Shown here: positions 11,587 through 22,228 of the stretch, piece by piece | Numbering within the stretch: the stretch's first letter is position 1 | Layout of the letters: each line of letters begins with the position of its first letter | Source of the DNA: Ypsolopha sequella | Taxonomy: Eukaryota; Arthropoda; Insecta; Lepidoptera; Ypsolophidae | Assembly: GCA_934047225.1 (NCBI GenBank) | Contig: OW203984.1 | Span: 8,627,201 to 8,691,200, forward strand | Length of the DNA stretch: 64,000 bases | Direction of reading: 5' to 3' | The notes under the pieces: generated by a model | Database searches by the model: none | What the model saw: only the letters and a program-made list of their open reading frames with translations | Told to the model about the DNA's origin: nothing | Made by a program: the position numbers and the translations under genes

Positions 11587-12595
11587 AATGGTGCCCGAAC
11601 AAAAGGTAAGTACGGTTTTCTGAATATTACTTGCTGTACTTTAACATTTTTTTTCTCAATTCGACGGTGGTGTCTACGCTTTCGTAGACTAATTTTCCAA
11701 CCTACTAAATTTTGTTTGTTTTCAGGCAGCGTTTTCTCTTCTAAGGAACCCCAATACCAAGCTGTCGAAAGAAACCAAATTTTTCCACGAAGAATATTTT
11801 TTGTCTTTATGAGTACCCTTAATTTGTGAAATCTATGTTTTGCAAATTTTAATAAAGGAATAAAGTATTTACACACTTTTTGTGTATTACCTGTTTTATT
11901 TGTGTGTGTATATTATCCTATCCCTAACCTAATTTCCTTATATATAGTTAGGTAGGACCTGCAGGTAAGTGCATTTCAATATTTAGTAGCCTATTACTTT
12001 CCATATCTATCATTAAAAATTGTTACCTGTTCTAGTAAATAATTTACACTGAGTTTTCAAGTCAAATAAATTTATTGTAATTTATCCATAAATGTGGTAG
12101 TTACTAGTTAAACATATTTATTGTGTTTCCAGCATAATTGTTGATACCAGTAGATCCGGGTGGTCACTTTATTCATTTTCTGTTGATCCCTAATCCAATA
12201 TAGGCAATCTCATTTTGTTATAAAATTTTCACAATAATATTGAGATTGGCTCTTCCATGCAAGAAATTTTGTCGCAAATCCTCGAATTAATCTTTTTGTT
12301 TTTACAGAACAAATGTTGATTTTTTCTTGAAAAGGTTTTTGCAATTGCTGAAATCTTTGTTTACATTTTCAGTCTTGTCAACTGTCAAAGTCGACATTTG
12401 AATATTTTGTCTATTATTTTGAACTTTCTGGTTTACATTTTTTAACAAACTATTTTCGCTGTATGAAGGTCAATTGAATAGCAAAACCTTTTTTTGCACA
12501 TTTTATTGTGGCCTCCGGTTTACACTATTTTTGATAAATTCTCCTTTTTTTGTTAAATAATGTATCCTCATGATTTTAATTTGTTTGCTCTTGGT
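11587..12595. other. No recognised gene
   Basis: AT-rich sequence with no supported coding frame, splice structure or repeat that I can name. A minus-strand frame (11876-11580) lacks motifs and overlaps the right end of the preceding repeat. Confidence 0.5.
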
Positions 12596-12998
12596 TTGAT
12601 GGTTGTTGATTTGTTGGTTATTTGTTTTGTTGATTGTTAATTTGTTGGTTGTTGATTCGTTGGTAGTTAATTTGTTGGTTGTTGGTTTGTTGGTAGTTAA
12701 TTTGTTGGTTGTTGATTTGTTGGTGGTTAATTTGTTGGTTTTTGGTTTGTTGGTTGTTGAGTTGTTGGTTTTTGGATTGTTGTTTTGTTGGTTTTTAATT
12801 GGTTAGTTCTTGTTTTGTTCATTGTTGGTTTGGTAGTTGTTAGTTTGTTGGTTGTTGATTTGTTGATCGTTAATTTGTTGGTTGTTGATTTGTTGGTTGT
12901 TGAGTTGTTGGTTGTTGTTTGTTGGTTGTTAGTTTGTTGGTTATTGATTTGTTGGTCGTTAATTTGTTGTTTAGTGGTTTGTTAGTGTGTTGGTTTGT
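12596..12998. repeat. T/G-rich minisatellite (TTGTTGGTTGTTGAT-type units)
   Basis: About 400 bp of imperfect 15-bp units alternating ttgttggttgttgat and ttgttggtagttaat. The plus strand is almost free of C. Plus-strand frames translate to Leu-Val repeats only because of the units and are not genes. It is followed at about 13003-13048 by a hairpin (cttcaggcagcaac / gttgcctgaag). Confidence 0.85.
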
Positions 12999-13218
12999 CC
13001 TTCTTCAGGCAGCAACGGAGCAACGTTTCTACGTGATTGTTGCCTGAAGATAGTTTGTGGGTCAGAGAGCAATATAGGCTACTACTTTGTTTTTACTTAA
13101 TCAAGTCCTTTTGTTTCAAGGCATTTTGATTAGTCTAAGGGTTTATTTGATTGTTTGCCCTTCTGGAAGTTAATTTCCTTTAAGCTAGTTTAAATTTTTT
13201 TGTGTCGTTTAAGGATAT

Positions 13219-14216
13219 TGTAGCATTCGCTACAAGTATTCAACCTTTATTATATTTTTAGTCTTTCTTTATCGTTGGCTGCTTTTCTGAATTTTTGAAT
13301 TCGAATATTTAGAATGATCTTGTCAGATTTTTTTTGTTATTTTTCAGATATTAAAGAAGATCGTGACAGAGGAAGGATAAATCTTTTACAAAATAACAAA
13401 TTTGGTATTTGAAAAATAGAAACAGAGCGCATTTGCTCTGAGCATTGTGTAAGCCAGTTTTTCTGCATTTCCTGCGACCCTTCGGGATTTTCTAAGGGTT
13501 CTGGTTCTCCCCAGTTTGATTATTCATTTCTACTTGAATTCCATCCGCCATCTCATACGGTTGTACCTATTGAGGCCTGATGTAAGGACCACGTCCCTGG
13601 TGAGCTAAAGCTTCCGATATTAAAATTGAAATCGCCAAGCTTCATCGACTGCTCCCGGGAACACCGGAAACACCCAAAGTCACGAAGAGACCCTTACCAG
13701 GTTTTTAGTATCTGTAGCCTAATATTCAGCATCAATTATTTTTATTCCTTAGTGTAAAGCTAGATAACGATTGCTCGTAACACCTTAATATTACTTTTTC
13801 TTTCGGATTAAGAGTTATCAAAACTTCCGTGAAATCTTAGTTTAAAGGATCCTATAAACTAGTGTCGACAACCAAATTTAAAATCCATTATTTTATGAAT
13901 AAATGCGTCGTTCAAGCTAAAAGGAAATCAAAATCCTAAATAAGTGGAATTAGGCATAATCATTTTTTTGATCTAATAAGTTCCTTTGTACCGATACTCT
14001 TCTGATATTATTGTTCTTTTGTATCATATTTTTCTTACTTCGGTTTTGTTATTTTTGTGTATTTAAAGATAAATTATACGGTTTATTCATCCAGGTTTAC
14101 CTCTTTTTTTGGCTGTCACCAGGCTTGCCTGGTGGCAGTCCAAATTTAGGTCGAAATTACGTTCGTTAATATGTAGTGGCAAAAAATATATTTTTTTTTT
14201 TTAAAATAACGCTACA
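13219..14216 (+). mobile_element. TGTAGC...GCTACA repeat, copy 2, uninterrupted
   Basis: The termini are tgtagcattcgctaca on the left and aataacgctaca on the right, with the same CACCAGG-CTTG-CCTGGTG hairpin near the right end. It is nearly identical to copy 1 (7207-11586) but without the OTU element, giving the empty site gaaggat|aaatc near 13379. A more diverged copy is at 61543-62479. No transposase is visible, so this is a non-autonomous element of undetermined class. Confidence 0.8.
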
Positions 14217-14416
14217 ATGTGTACTAATATACTTTTTAAGCAATTATGTTACTAACAAAATATGGACTTTGTCTGAAATAAAATTTCGATAATACTCAAC
14301 AACTAGCGATGATTTCGTGTTATTCACGTGCGTTCTGCCTGTACGACACATATCTGAACTTGATATTTGATAGCTATTAAGAGGATAGAGCAATAGAAAT
14401 TCAAAATAGAATAATT

Positions 14417-14712
14417 TTTAGGGTTCCGTACCCAGAGGGTAACTAACAGGACCCTATTACTGAGACTCCACTGTCCGTCTGTCTGTCCGTCTGTCACCAG
14501 TATGTATCTCATGAACAGTGATAGTTAGACAGTTGAAATTTTCACAGATGATGTATTTCTGCAGCCGCTATAACAGCAAATACTAAAAAACAGAATGAAA
14601 TAAATATTTAAGGGGGCTCCCATACAACAGACGTGTTTTTTTTGCCGTTTTTATAGATAATGGTACCAAACCCTTCGTGCGCGAGTCCGACTTGCACTTG
14701 GCTGGTTTTTTA
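14417..14712 (-). repeat. Dispersed 'cggctaagtgcgagtc' repeat
   Basis: It begins tagggttccgtacccagagg and ends with the inverse of 'ccaagtgcaagtcggactcg'. The same family, intact or as scraps, lies at 8.1-8.6, 18.76-19.39, 56.5, 56.9, 57.3 and 62.49 kb. This is one of the commonest repeats in lepidopteran genomes. No coding capacity. Confidence 0.7.
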
Positions 14713-14741
14713 CCTTTATTCTGTTTGTACCTTAATAAACT

Positions 14742-14904
14742 GCGGGTCTACCACGTAATTCTGATTTTCATCAACATCAAATTGAGATTGAAATTTGACG
14801 TGCGTGCGACGACGCCCGCCTAACATCCCATCTCTTTTGCACGCACGTCAAATTTCAATCTCAAGATGATGTTGATGAAAATCAGAATTACGCGGTAGAC
14901 CCGC
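14742..14904. repeat. Foldback MITE, 163 bp
   Basis: The left arm gcgggtctaccacgtaattc is inverted at the right end (…gaattacgcggtagacccgc). The arms are about 70 bp and contain 'caatctcaa' and 'tgacgtgcgtgc'. Confidence 0.85.
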
Positions 14905-15109
14905 TCTCTTCTGATCATACCGAACAATTTTCCGAAAAAAATATACCCGCGCAAATAAAATAGGTGCGATGACGAGCGAAGCAAAGCGGAGCGAGGAGGA
15001 GCGTGTTAGGTTTACATGTAAATATATTTGGGGAGCCGAGCGAAGCGAAGCGGAACGAGGCGACCCTCCCAATTTTAGCAGAATTACGATATGGCCAACC
15101 AGATCATGA
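14905..15109. repeat. 'gagcgaagcgaagcgg' GC-rich repeat fragment
   Basis: Contains the run cgagcgaagcaaagcggagc and a second version near 15036. The same phrase is present inverted at about 52825-52880 (gctccgtttcgctcggctcc). A recurrent repeat fragment without coding capacity. Confidence 0.5.
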
Positions 15110-15325
15110 AATGGTCAATCCTGCGATATGGCCACGACATATCCATCCCCAATGTGCGAGCTACGGTTTCAGCACCGCGCTCAACAACCGCCTACCCAGC
15201 GCAGCGTGTGTGACTATGGGCATTTCTTCCAAGGGGACCGCCATGAGTGGTGAAATCTTGAAAAGGCCTATATGTCCAGCAGTGGATGAGCTAGGTGATA
15301 AATGGATAATTAGCAATTTGTAATG
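15110..15325 (+). repeat. LINE 3' tail fragment (RTE-like)
   Basis: The segment has 'tttcagcaccgcgctcaacaa', 'cttccaaggggaccgcc' and 'atgtccagcagtggatgagc', followed by a degenerate 'tgataaatggataa'. The same text is at 51180-51432, ending there in tggatggatgg units. 'Gtccagcagtggac' is typical of the 3' end of lepidopteran non-LTR elements of RTE type; the assignment is by memory of that tail. Confidence 0.5.
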
Positions 15326-16365
15326 CGCACATGTTGACAGACAGACTGGCACAGCCCCGACAGTCGCTTCCCCGCTCGCATGGGAGCAGGGCAGTTGTTT
15401 ACTACCATATTAGACAATACAATGTGAGAACGAAAAGTTACTTTTAATACAGATGTATTGAAAAATACCAGTGCTGTGGACAGACGGATACCCGGCCAAA
15501 CGGACAGATAGAAAATAATTTCCGTTATTTAGAAGAACACTAAAAACGTTAAGCATCTTTCTCTATCTAACAAGTAGAAAAGCTTCACAATGCATCTTGA
15601 CATTAAATTTAGGCAATTCTCACGCTTATACTATTGCATTAAAGACTTTATCTTAGAAATTTAGCGGTGGTATCTTAGTAGCTAGTGGAAGGGGAGACAT
15701 TATTTCTCAAGTATTGGCTGTTAGAGACAATTTATGCCCACTCAGAGAACTTAGTCAATAGCTTAGTTTTGGCTAAGATTGCAGGGGGGTCTTTTGTAAG
15801 TTAGATGTAGAAGGAAATTGGAAATCGCTGTTGTATTTTGTGTACCTGTCTGTATTTAACCGTTTATATACAGAACCAATCATTATTTATGTCAGACATA
15901 AACACTAAAATTATAAGTACGGCACACATGCCTATATTTCTCACGCACACTAATAGTACAAAAAGAGGGTGGCCACGGACAACACAATATCACATCTCTA
16001 TTGACACTGGGTCTAGCACATTGAAATCTGAATAAATAGATCTCTATGGTCTAGCATGAGACCTATTTTTGCGAACAAGCGCAACTCCCCCATACTATAT
16101 CTCTGATATCTGTAGCATACATCCTCGACGGTGGCGGCCTGATCGAGCTCAACCTACCACTTGCACACCATATCTTCTTTTATATTTTCTCTTTTATTCA
16201 TCCTCTCTATTTGTCCAAACCACCGAAGCATGGCTTTTGCTATTCTAGTCACAACATCTATGTAGGCTGCCACAATACCTTATTTATTTAAGTTAACTAA
16301 AATGGACAAACCAATTACAATAATTAAAGATAGTAACACAAACACAAAACGGTACAATAAACTAA
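15326..16365. other. No recognised gene
   Basis: Mixed AT-rich sequence with short open frames that have no motifs. No splice-like exon or repeat boundary was found. Confidence 0.5.
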
Positions 16366-16870
16366 AATAAATAAGAATAACACATAAAGTCAGAAACAGT
16401 TCCTCTCACAAAAACACAAACACTCTGACAATATTTTCTGCCATCTATCAGCAAACAGATCACAGTCTTGATTGGCATTTTAAAGAGCGTTGAGGGAGAG
16501 AAGAGTACGCGGTATAGGTCAGTTAGATCGCGCTTTTGTACGACACGACGGCACAGCGAAAAACCTGTGCTTACGGCCGCGAAGATAATTATTGGGAGTG
16601 AAAAATCCACACAGCTTACCATGCAGATCCAGAGCATGAATATCTCCCAGAAGAATTCTATACATGACCGCAAGCTGGTGCTTTCCTCGTCTGATTTCCA
16701 ATGAGTTGTACCCAAGACAACCTAATAAAAATTTCGTGAGATACATGAAGGGATAATATCCTTTAACACGTTTGTAAAGGTATCTTAAGAAGGCTTTTTG
16801 CACCTTCTCAAGCAAAAGGACATAAGTGCTCTCGTGCGGATTCCACACACACATTGCACTTTCTAGTTTG
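16366..16870 (-). pseudogene. Jockey/CR1-like LINE ORF2 C-terminus, frameshifted
   Basis: Two minus-strand frames together read the end of a non-LTR reverse transcriptase protein. Frame one, 16854-16519, has 'LEKVQKAFLRYLY', 'YYPFMYLTKFLLG' and 'LGYNSLEIRRG', a well-known block after the RT core. The continuation 'DLTDLYRVLFSPS' is in the second frame (about 16715-16362). At least one frameshift separates them. The catalytic RT core and the endonuclease are absent. It ends at an old truncation with no visible poly-A or target duplication. Confidence 0.75.
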
Positions 16871-17896
16871 CACCGTACTAAAGCCCCAAAAATTAGCCGT
16901 ATTACTTGCTGATTCCTAAAGTCATGGGAATTCCTTAGGATAAAACCCTTATATCGACATCTTTCTCTTTGTCATTCAATGTCAAACCACACATATTGTT
17001 ACTTACCTACTCTGTGATATGCTAAATACCTACAATCACTTTTATGAAACATAATGTTTTTGGTCTGGCCGCACACATAAAATTTACAGCCATCGGCACG
17101 ATTTTAGAGGCACGAGCAAAAGTAGTGGGGGTACGTATGCGTACGTACAGTCGCGCACGTAATTGCTTAGCGGGATTTTATAAATAAAATCCTACATTAC
17201 CTACTGATATTTTATTGTGTAAATGGAATTGGCAAGTCTAAAACCGTGCCGATGCCTGAAGTACTGCCGGCCGTAGGAAAAAGGCTACACGTTTTGCCTT
17301 CTACGCACAAATACTACGGCGTAGCAGGTCTACGAAGCAGACAAACGCAGCAGGCGGTTACGCGTTCTACGCTACGTCAAGTCGTTCCGTGGGCTTGGGT
17401 GCGTCAGAACGGAATTGAGCTAAAATGTGTATAAATAACACGTGTATTGTATTGGGATAATACTATAAGATATCTAAGTATGGTAAATGATTAAAACAAT
17501 GAATCTCATTGATTCTTCCCAAACGTGGTAGGGTGCAGCAAACCTATGGCCAATTTTTTGGCACAAATACTTACTTTCAGGACTATGTGCAGGTTACCTC
17601 CAAATATTTTCTTCGCAGTTTAGCAAATTAAGATTGCGCATGCATACTGAATACCTCATTGGTGCATGTCCTAATGGCATAAATAGAACCCAGGCCCTCA
17701 TATTGAGAACGTAGCCCCTTTACAACTACTGTTTTATACATATTTCAAAGTCCTAGTTTAAAAAAATCCTTACGAAAGCAGGAAATTTTAGAAACTAAAA
17801 CGGGGGAATGGGGTTGAAAAGATTACCAACCTATACACATTGGAATTTCTACCTATCTTATATCCATTGGAGCTAATGTGGTACTGCAAATATATA
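16871..17896. other. No recognised gene; one small inverted-repeat element
   Basis: No supported gene. An inverted pair, catcggcacgattttag (about 17091-17107) and ctaaaaccgtgccgatg (about 17238-17254), marks a possible 160-bp element. The downstream frame at 17246-17434 is open but has no motifs. Confidence 0.4.
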
Positions 17897-18693
17897 TAAG
17901 GTCTTTCAATTTAAATGGAAATTAATTTAGGAGGTGATTTAGTATCGTTACTACGTCACATTCCACTGAAAAGTACTTTTTTTGCGCGAACTTTTTCTTT
18001 ACTTGTATACAAACTGAGTCAGCTGATCGGACCACTTTGTACTGAGAAGTGAAAAAAAAGTTCGCACGAAAAAAAGTGCTTTGCAGTGGAATGTGATGTA
18101 TTAACGATACTGAATCACCTCCTAAATTCTAAATTCTAAATTCGAAGTGGGGGCGATTAATGGTCCTGCACGGACTCTCCGCTACCGTGAGTATTGTGCA
18201 CTTCCCCCCGGTCAGTCACCCTAGCCAGCCCAGCTCTTTAAAATAGAGCCGAACGGCATCGACGTGCTGACACAACTGATTCAGTGAAGGGAAGCTGGAG
18301 CTCATCATCGTCGCTAATCCTACTTTCGTTCTTATTTCCGCAGTGACGTGGCAGTGGAGAAGCACATGCTCCACCGTCTCATCCTCATTCATGCATCCCT
18401 TACATAGCGGGCTATCCGTGGTACCCGTAGTGAAGAGATCTTTATTTAAGTTACAGCGACCTATTAGTAAACTTACCATGTCTTTCAAGTCAGTCCGGTT
18501 TAGTTTTAAAAGGTACCTGGTTAACTTACAGTCTGTTTGGGGTACCATCATTTTAGTCATACGGCAGTCTATCCTCTCTGCCCACTGCTTGTTTTGTTCC
18601 CTTTACGAGAATTTCCTCAGCTCTTCCCTAATTGCCTCCGCGGAAGGGCAACACACCTCCTAAATTACTTTCCATTTAAATTGAAAGACCTTA
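17897..18693. mobile_element. Inverted-repeat composite enclosing a palindromic MITE and a LINE fragment
   Basis: The outer arms are taaggtctttcaatttaaat (17897) and its inverse (ending at about 18692), each continuing into 'ttaggaggtg' or its inverse. Inside the left half is a complete palindrome, 17927-18125 (ttaggaggtgatttagtatc and inverse). The remaining interior is a piece of LINE coding sequence on the minus strand. One reading is a MITE duplicated around captured LINE DNA. Confidence 0.65.
18190..18660 (-). pseudogene. LINE ORF2 C-terminal fragment inside inverted repeats
   Basis: The minus frame 18560-18216 reads 'KLTRYLLKLNRTDLKDMVS', 'LIGRCNLNKDLF' and then a cysteine/histidine motif, C-K-G-C then E-T-V-E-H-V-L-L-H-C. 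This is the post-RNase H tail of an R1/I-type non-LTR protein. It is 114 codons without RT or endonuclease. It lies inside the arms of the 17897-18693 element, so it may have been carried by it. Confidence 0.6.
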
Positions 18694-18761
18694 TAGCTTG
18701 ATGTGAGATATCTACTGTACGAGTGTGCGTAAATTTCAACATTTTCAGGCAAATACTTTTT

Positions 18762-19388
18762 TAGGGTTCCGTAGTACCGAAGAGGTACAAAAGGAAACAT
18801 TTATAGTGAGACTCCATTGTCCATCCGTCCGTATGTCACAACATCAATACCTTAACTATATTTACTGGCACAGATTTCGAGAAATCTACGAAAAAAAGAA
18901 ATTATGTTCCCCCCTTATCTCTGAAACTGGTGGACTGAAAAAAATGAAAATTATGGGTCATAATTGGCCAATTACCGAAAAACTATAGCGATTTAAAAAT
19001 GTTGAACACAAATGAGAAATATAAAATATAGCTAATATAAAACTAAGCAAATATAAAGCAAAATAAATTTAAAAATATATATATATTTAAATACAACTTG
19101 GGAATCCAATTGTAATTATGTGTAATTTCGCTATATTTACTTGCATCTATTACGAGAAATCATCGAAAAACCACAAAAAAAATTATGTAGGGGGTACATA
19201 TTTTGGTATCTCCAAAACAGGTGGACCGAAAAATATGAAAAAAATCATGGTAATTTATATGCTTACCTAAAGATTACGGTAAAAGTATAGCAGTTGAGAA
19301 ATTCACGAAAAGAAAATGAAAAACAATCCCAAAACTGTCGAATTACGGAACCCTAGGTACACGAGTCTTAATCGCACTTGACCGGTTT
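18762..19388 (-). repeat. Dispersed 'ggttccgta' repeat, long copy
   Basis: It begins tagggttccgtagtaccgaa, contains two similar halves with 'gagaaatc', and ends 'cggaaccctaggtacacgag' plus 'cgcacttgaccggttt'. Same family as 14417-14712. The plus frame inside (18725-18988) is repeat-derived. Confidence 0.6.
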
Positions 19389-20140
19389 ATCAACCTATCC
19401 TCGTAATACCTAGGTACTGAGTTTCTCTAGTGACAGGAAGTAACCAGTAATGGACTATGCAATCAGAGGATATTACGGCACACATGAAGGCATTTCATAG
19501 TTGAAGCGTAATCATCTATACGTATTAACTTGGTATTGAATAGGAGTAGGTATGTAAATCTATTACATATATATTATATATATCCATTTGAGCGTGTAGT
19601 ACAAACGGCTTACAGTTATGGATGGCCAACGACCAATTTCAGCTTAACAGAGTGTAATTTGATTTTAACACATAACAAGAATATTATAGACACATGATTT
19701 GGATTGCTTATCAGAGACAGAATTACATTATATTGATTAGTCAAGGGTATGAAGCTCCCCCGACGCGACGTATCTTATACATACGTACCACCATACCCTG
19801 ATGTCATCTGTGCATGACAAAAACAGCAATAGTACATTACTGCCGCGGCAGAGCCGCATTGTAGGATGTGGAGGCCCCTGGGCAACAACGAAGTAGAGCT
19901 TCTTTGATTCAAGATCGATCATATATCCGCTTATTTCATAAGTGCTCATATGTATTACTATAACAAAAAACAAAACTAAGAATACCCACAATAACATTAT
20001 CTTATTGTTATAATTCGTGTATTTTGGCAATTGTGTGATAAAACTTGTTGAATAACAAGCTTTCCAAATTTTTATACTTGTCACGCCAGTATAGTTCGCC
20101 ATTTTGACGCTTCGCATACAGTCCACTAAAATCAATATTT
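19389..20140. other. No firm gene; one 132-codon minus frame with a membrane segment
   Basis: The minus-strand frame 20135-19737 is open for 132 codons. It has one strongly hydrophobic stretch (I-M-L-L-W-V-F-L-V-L-F-F-V-I-V-I). The last third reads through sequence of the GC-rich repeat type ('ggaggcccctgggcaac'). I do not recognise it. Chance or repeat-derived coding is more likely than a gene. Confidence 0.25.
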
Positions 20141-20360
20141 TTAATTTATTGGCGGAGTCACTATTGTGCGAGCCCCTCTCTCGTGGAGGCCCCGGGGCTG
20201 CAGCCCCGGTTGCCCTCCCCTAAACCCGGGACTGTGCCGCAGTCAGTATTTTAATTTAGTGGCGGAGCCACTATTGTGGGGTCACTTCTCATGTTGAGGC
20301 CCCGGGGCTGTAGCTCTGGTTGCCCTCCCCTAAATCCGGCCCTGTGCCGCGGTCTGTATT
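20141..20360. repeat. Tandem duplication, 2 x 110 bp, GC-rich
   Basis: Units begin ttaatttattggcggagtca (20141) and ttaatttagtggcggagcca (20251). Each holds 'ggccccggggctg' and 'ttgccctcccctaaa'. They are about 85% alike by eye. Confidence 0.75.
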
Positions 20361-20517
20361 GACTGCGTTACTGTTCGGTCTCAGCTAGCGCGGACAGCAA
20401 GGGCTGCAATGATGACCAAGCTTGAAGGCCGAAAGCGTAGCTATATAAGCTGAGCTCGAAGCCATCATAAAGTGGCCAGCAACACAGTCATTGCGGGCCA
20501 AGACTTATATAATGCTT

Positions 20518-20735
20518 TACTCAAAAATGCTTGCAATGTAATCATTTGCACCTGAGTATTTTTGAAACAAAACTCGATAATAATGGATTTTCAAAGGAAA
20601 TTGCTGGTGGCTAATACCACCAGCAATGAAATTCCATACAACTTTGCTGGCGCCTACTCAAGTTGCGCGGAAAGGTCGACTTTGCTCAAAGAAGGTTGTC
20701 AAAATAATGACCACATTACAAGCATTTTTGAGTCA
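20518..20735. repeat. Inverted-repeat element, about 215 bp
   Basis: The ends actcaaaaatgcttgcaatg and its inverse (cattacaagcatttttgagt) bound an interior that contains a second small palindrome, ttgctggtggctaataccac. MITE-like. Confidence 0.65.
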
Positions 20736-21009
20736 ATTATTATATGAATAGAATAATAATATACCAATCGGGATTATATTTTTAGCAAAATCTAACGTTT
20801 GGTAGCATCGCAGTGGTAGTGCACTTGCCGTGTATTATTAAAAAAAAATGTTTTTTACTTGATATTTGTTTCTACTTATGTTTATGTTCGTTGGTATATT
20901 ACAAACTAGAAAATATCTACTTGATCCTTTCTAGTTTGTAATGCACCAAAAATTATGATTACACCTATTGGGTTCACTATTGCATTTATGTCTTCCATTT
21001 AATACGCAA

Positions 21010-21240
21010 CTTAAGAGCGGTTTCGCTGCCAGATTGTGAAAAATCCGCCTTTTTCTAATTAATCGAAACAGAACACTTACATTGGGACCAATGGAAACTT
21101 TGCCATGGCAGCATACACAACACATAGGTAATAAGGTTATGTTGAATAACTATTGAGTGAATTTTGAATTTAAGTGTTCTGTTTCAATTAACCAGAAAAA
21201 GGCAGGTTTTTCACAATCCGGCTTCGAAACCACTCTTAAG
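21010..21240. repeat. Foldback MITE (cttaagagcggtttcg family), copy 1
   Basis: Arms of about 70 bp run from cttaagagcggtttcgctgc to the inverse …gaaaccactcttaag. A second copy, with a deletion in its right arm, lies in a host intron at 50575-50752. Confidence 0.85.
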
Positions 21241-21650
21241 CGTACACAACACATACATTCTAGTATGTGTGGGTCTCACAGAGACGCGCGGAACAGGGCG
21301 GTCTATGCATTATGCGGTCGTATTTTATTTACTTACTAGTGTTATACTTTTTTATACTTTAGTCTAGATCTAGAATATACTTAGATGTACTAGTTGTCTC
21401 TCTCATAGCATTAGTTGTCTCTCTCAGTGGGAGCGTCATCTCACATACCCATGTGGGAACTTTGTTTTTGTATAGAGCGCTTTTTTTTTGTAGTCTAACG
21501 TTTTTCGGTCTACGCTCCTCCGCTGCGACCGGCATTCCATTACTGGATATATCAACCGCTACACGTCCTCTGTAAATTGTTAAACAGTGCGTAATAAATA
21601 TCGTGTGAAGAGCTGAGACTTTGTATTACCTTACTGCATCGCTCGTCACA
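21241..21650. other. No recognised gene
   Basis: Nothing supported. There is a short direct duplication, 'ttagttgtctctctca' (about 21391-21426). Confidence 0.45.
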
Positions 21651-22094
21651 CTAGCTTTTGCCCGCGTTGATTAAATTTTTGTGTATTCCTATCTAATCTG
21701 TCAATATTTACCTATATACTCTAAGCACAGATTATATGACAGGTATCAATAAAAAGCCATTAAAAGCATCGAATAATCTCATGGGCGCTGATTACGGGGA
21801 TAAAAAGTAGCCCATGTCCAATTCCAGGTCAAGAACCACATTTTGAAAAGTTTTATCCCAATTGGTTCAGTAGGTATGGTTTGAAAGAGTAAAACAACGC
21901 TTTTCTATTGAAACTTGACACCCCATTGTTATTATATGGGAACTGATTTATGGAATAAAAAGTAGCTAATGTCCTATTCCAAATCTAGAATTACATTTGT
22001 GCAAAGTTTCAACCCAATTGGTTCATTAGTTACGGCGTGAAGAAATAACAAACATACATACATCTAAACTTTCGCATTTATAATATTAGTGGGA
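21651..22094 (-). mobile_element. Short non-autonomous Helitron
   Basis: Read on the minus strand it begins TCCCACTAATATTATAAATG at 22094 and ends ...CGCGGGCAAAAGCTAG at 21651, with flanking A on the 5' side and T on the 3' side. TC start, CTRR end and insertion between A and T are the Helitron hallmarks. 'Ctaatattataaatgcgaaag' is the usual 5' end in Lepidoptera. 444 bp, no coding. Confidence 0.85.
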
Positions 22095-22140
22095 TGGGAT
22101 AGGTTAGTGGGACAACTACTTATTTAAAAAAAAGACCTTC

Positions 22141-22228
22141 GAAAGAGTCGAGATTCGTACACGAAACCTGCGGCTTACCATGCAAGCTTTCTACCGCCTC
22201 GGCCATCAAGCCGATTGGTGAGGCTTGA
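22141..22228 (-). repeat. tRNA-like promoter segment (SINE head or tRNA relic)
   Basis: The minus strand has an A-box match, TGGCCGAGGCGG (about 22205-22194), and a weaker B-box, GTACGAATC (about 22161-22153). Spacing and the 'gatggccgaggcggtag' wording resemble a class II tRNA (Leu/Ser). Arms do not pair well enough to call a working tRNA. Confidence 0.4.

Noticed and set aside
12603..12985. Two Leu/Val-rich plus-strand frames that look like membrane proteins
   Set aside because: They are translations of the 15-bp minisatellite, with no start context or conservation expected.
19737..20135. 132-codon minus-strand frame with a hydrophobic segment
   Set aside because: No family match. Its C-terminal third runs through repeat sequence, and there is no splice or promoter evidence.
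22141..22228. Genuine Leu/Ser tRNA gene
   Set aside because: The B-box is imperfect and the stems are poorly paired. Kept only as a tRNA-like segment.
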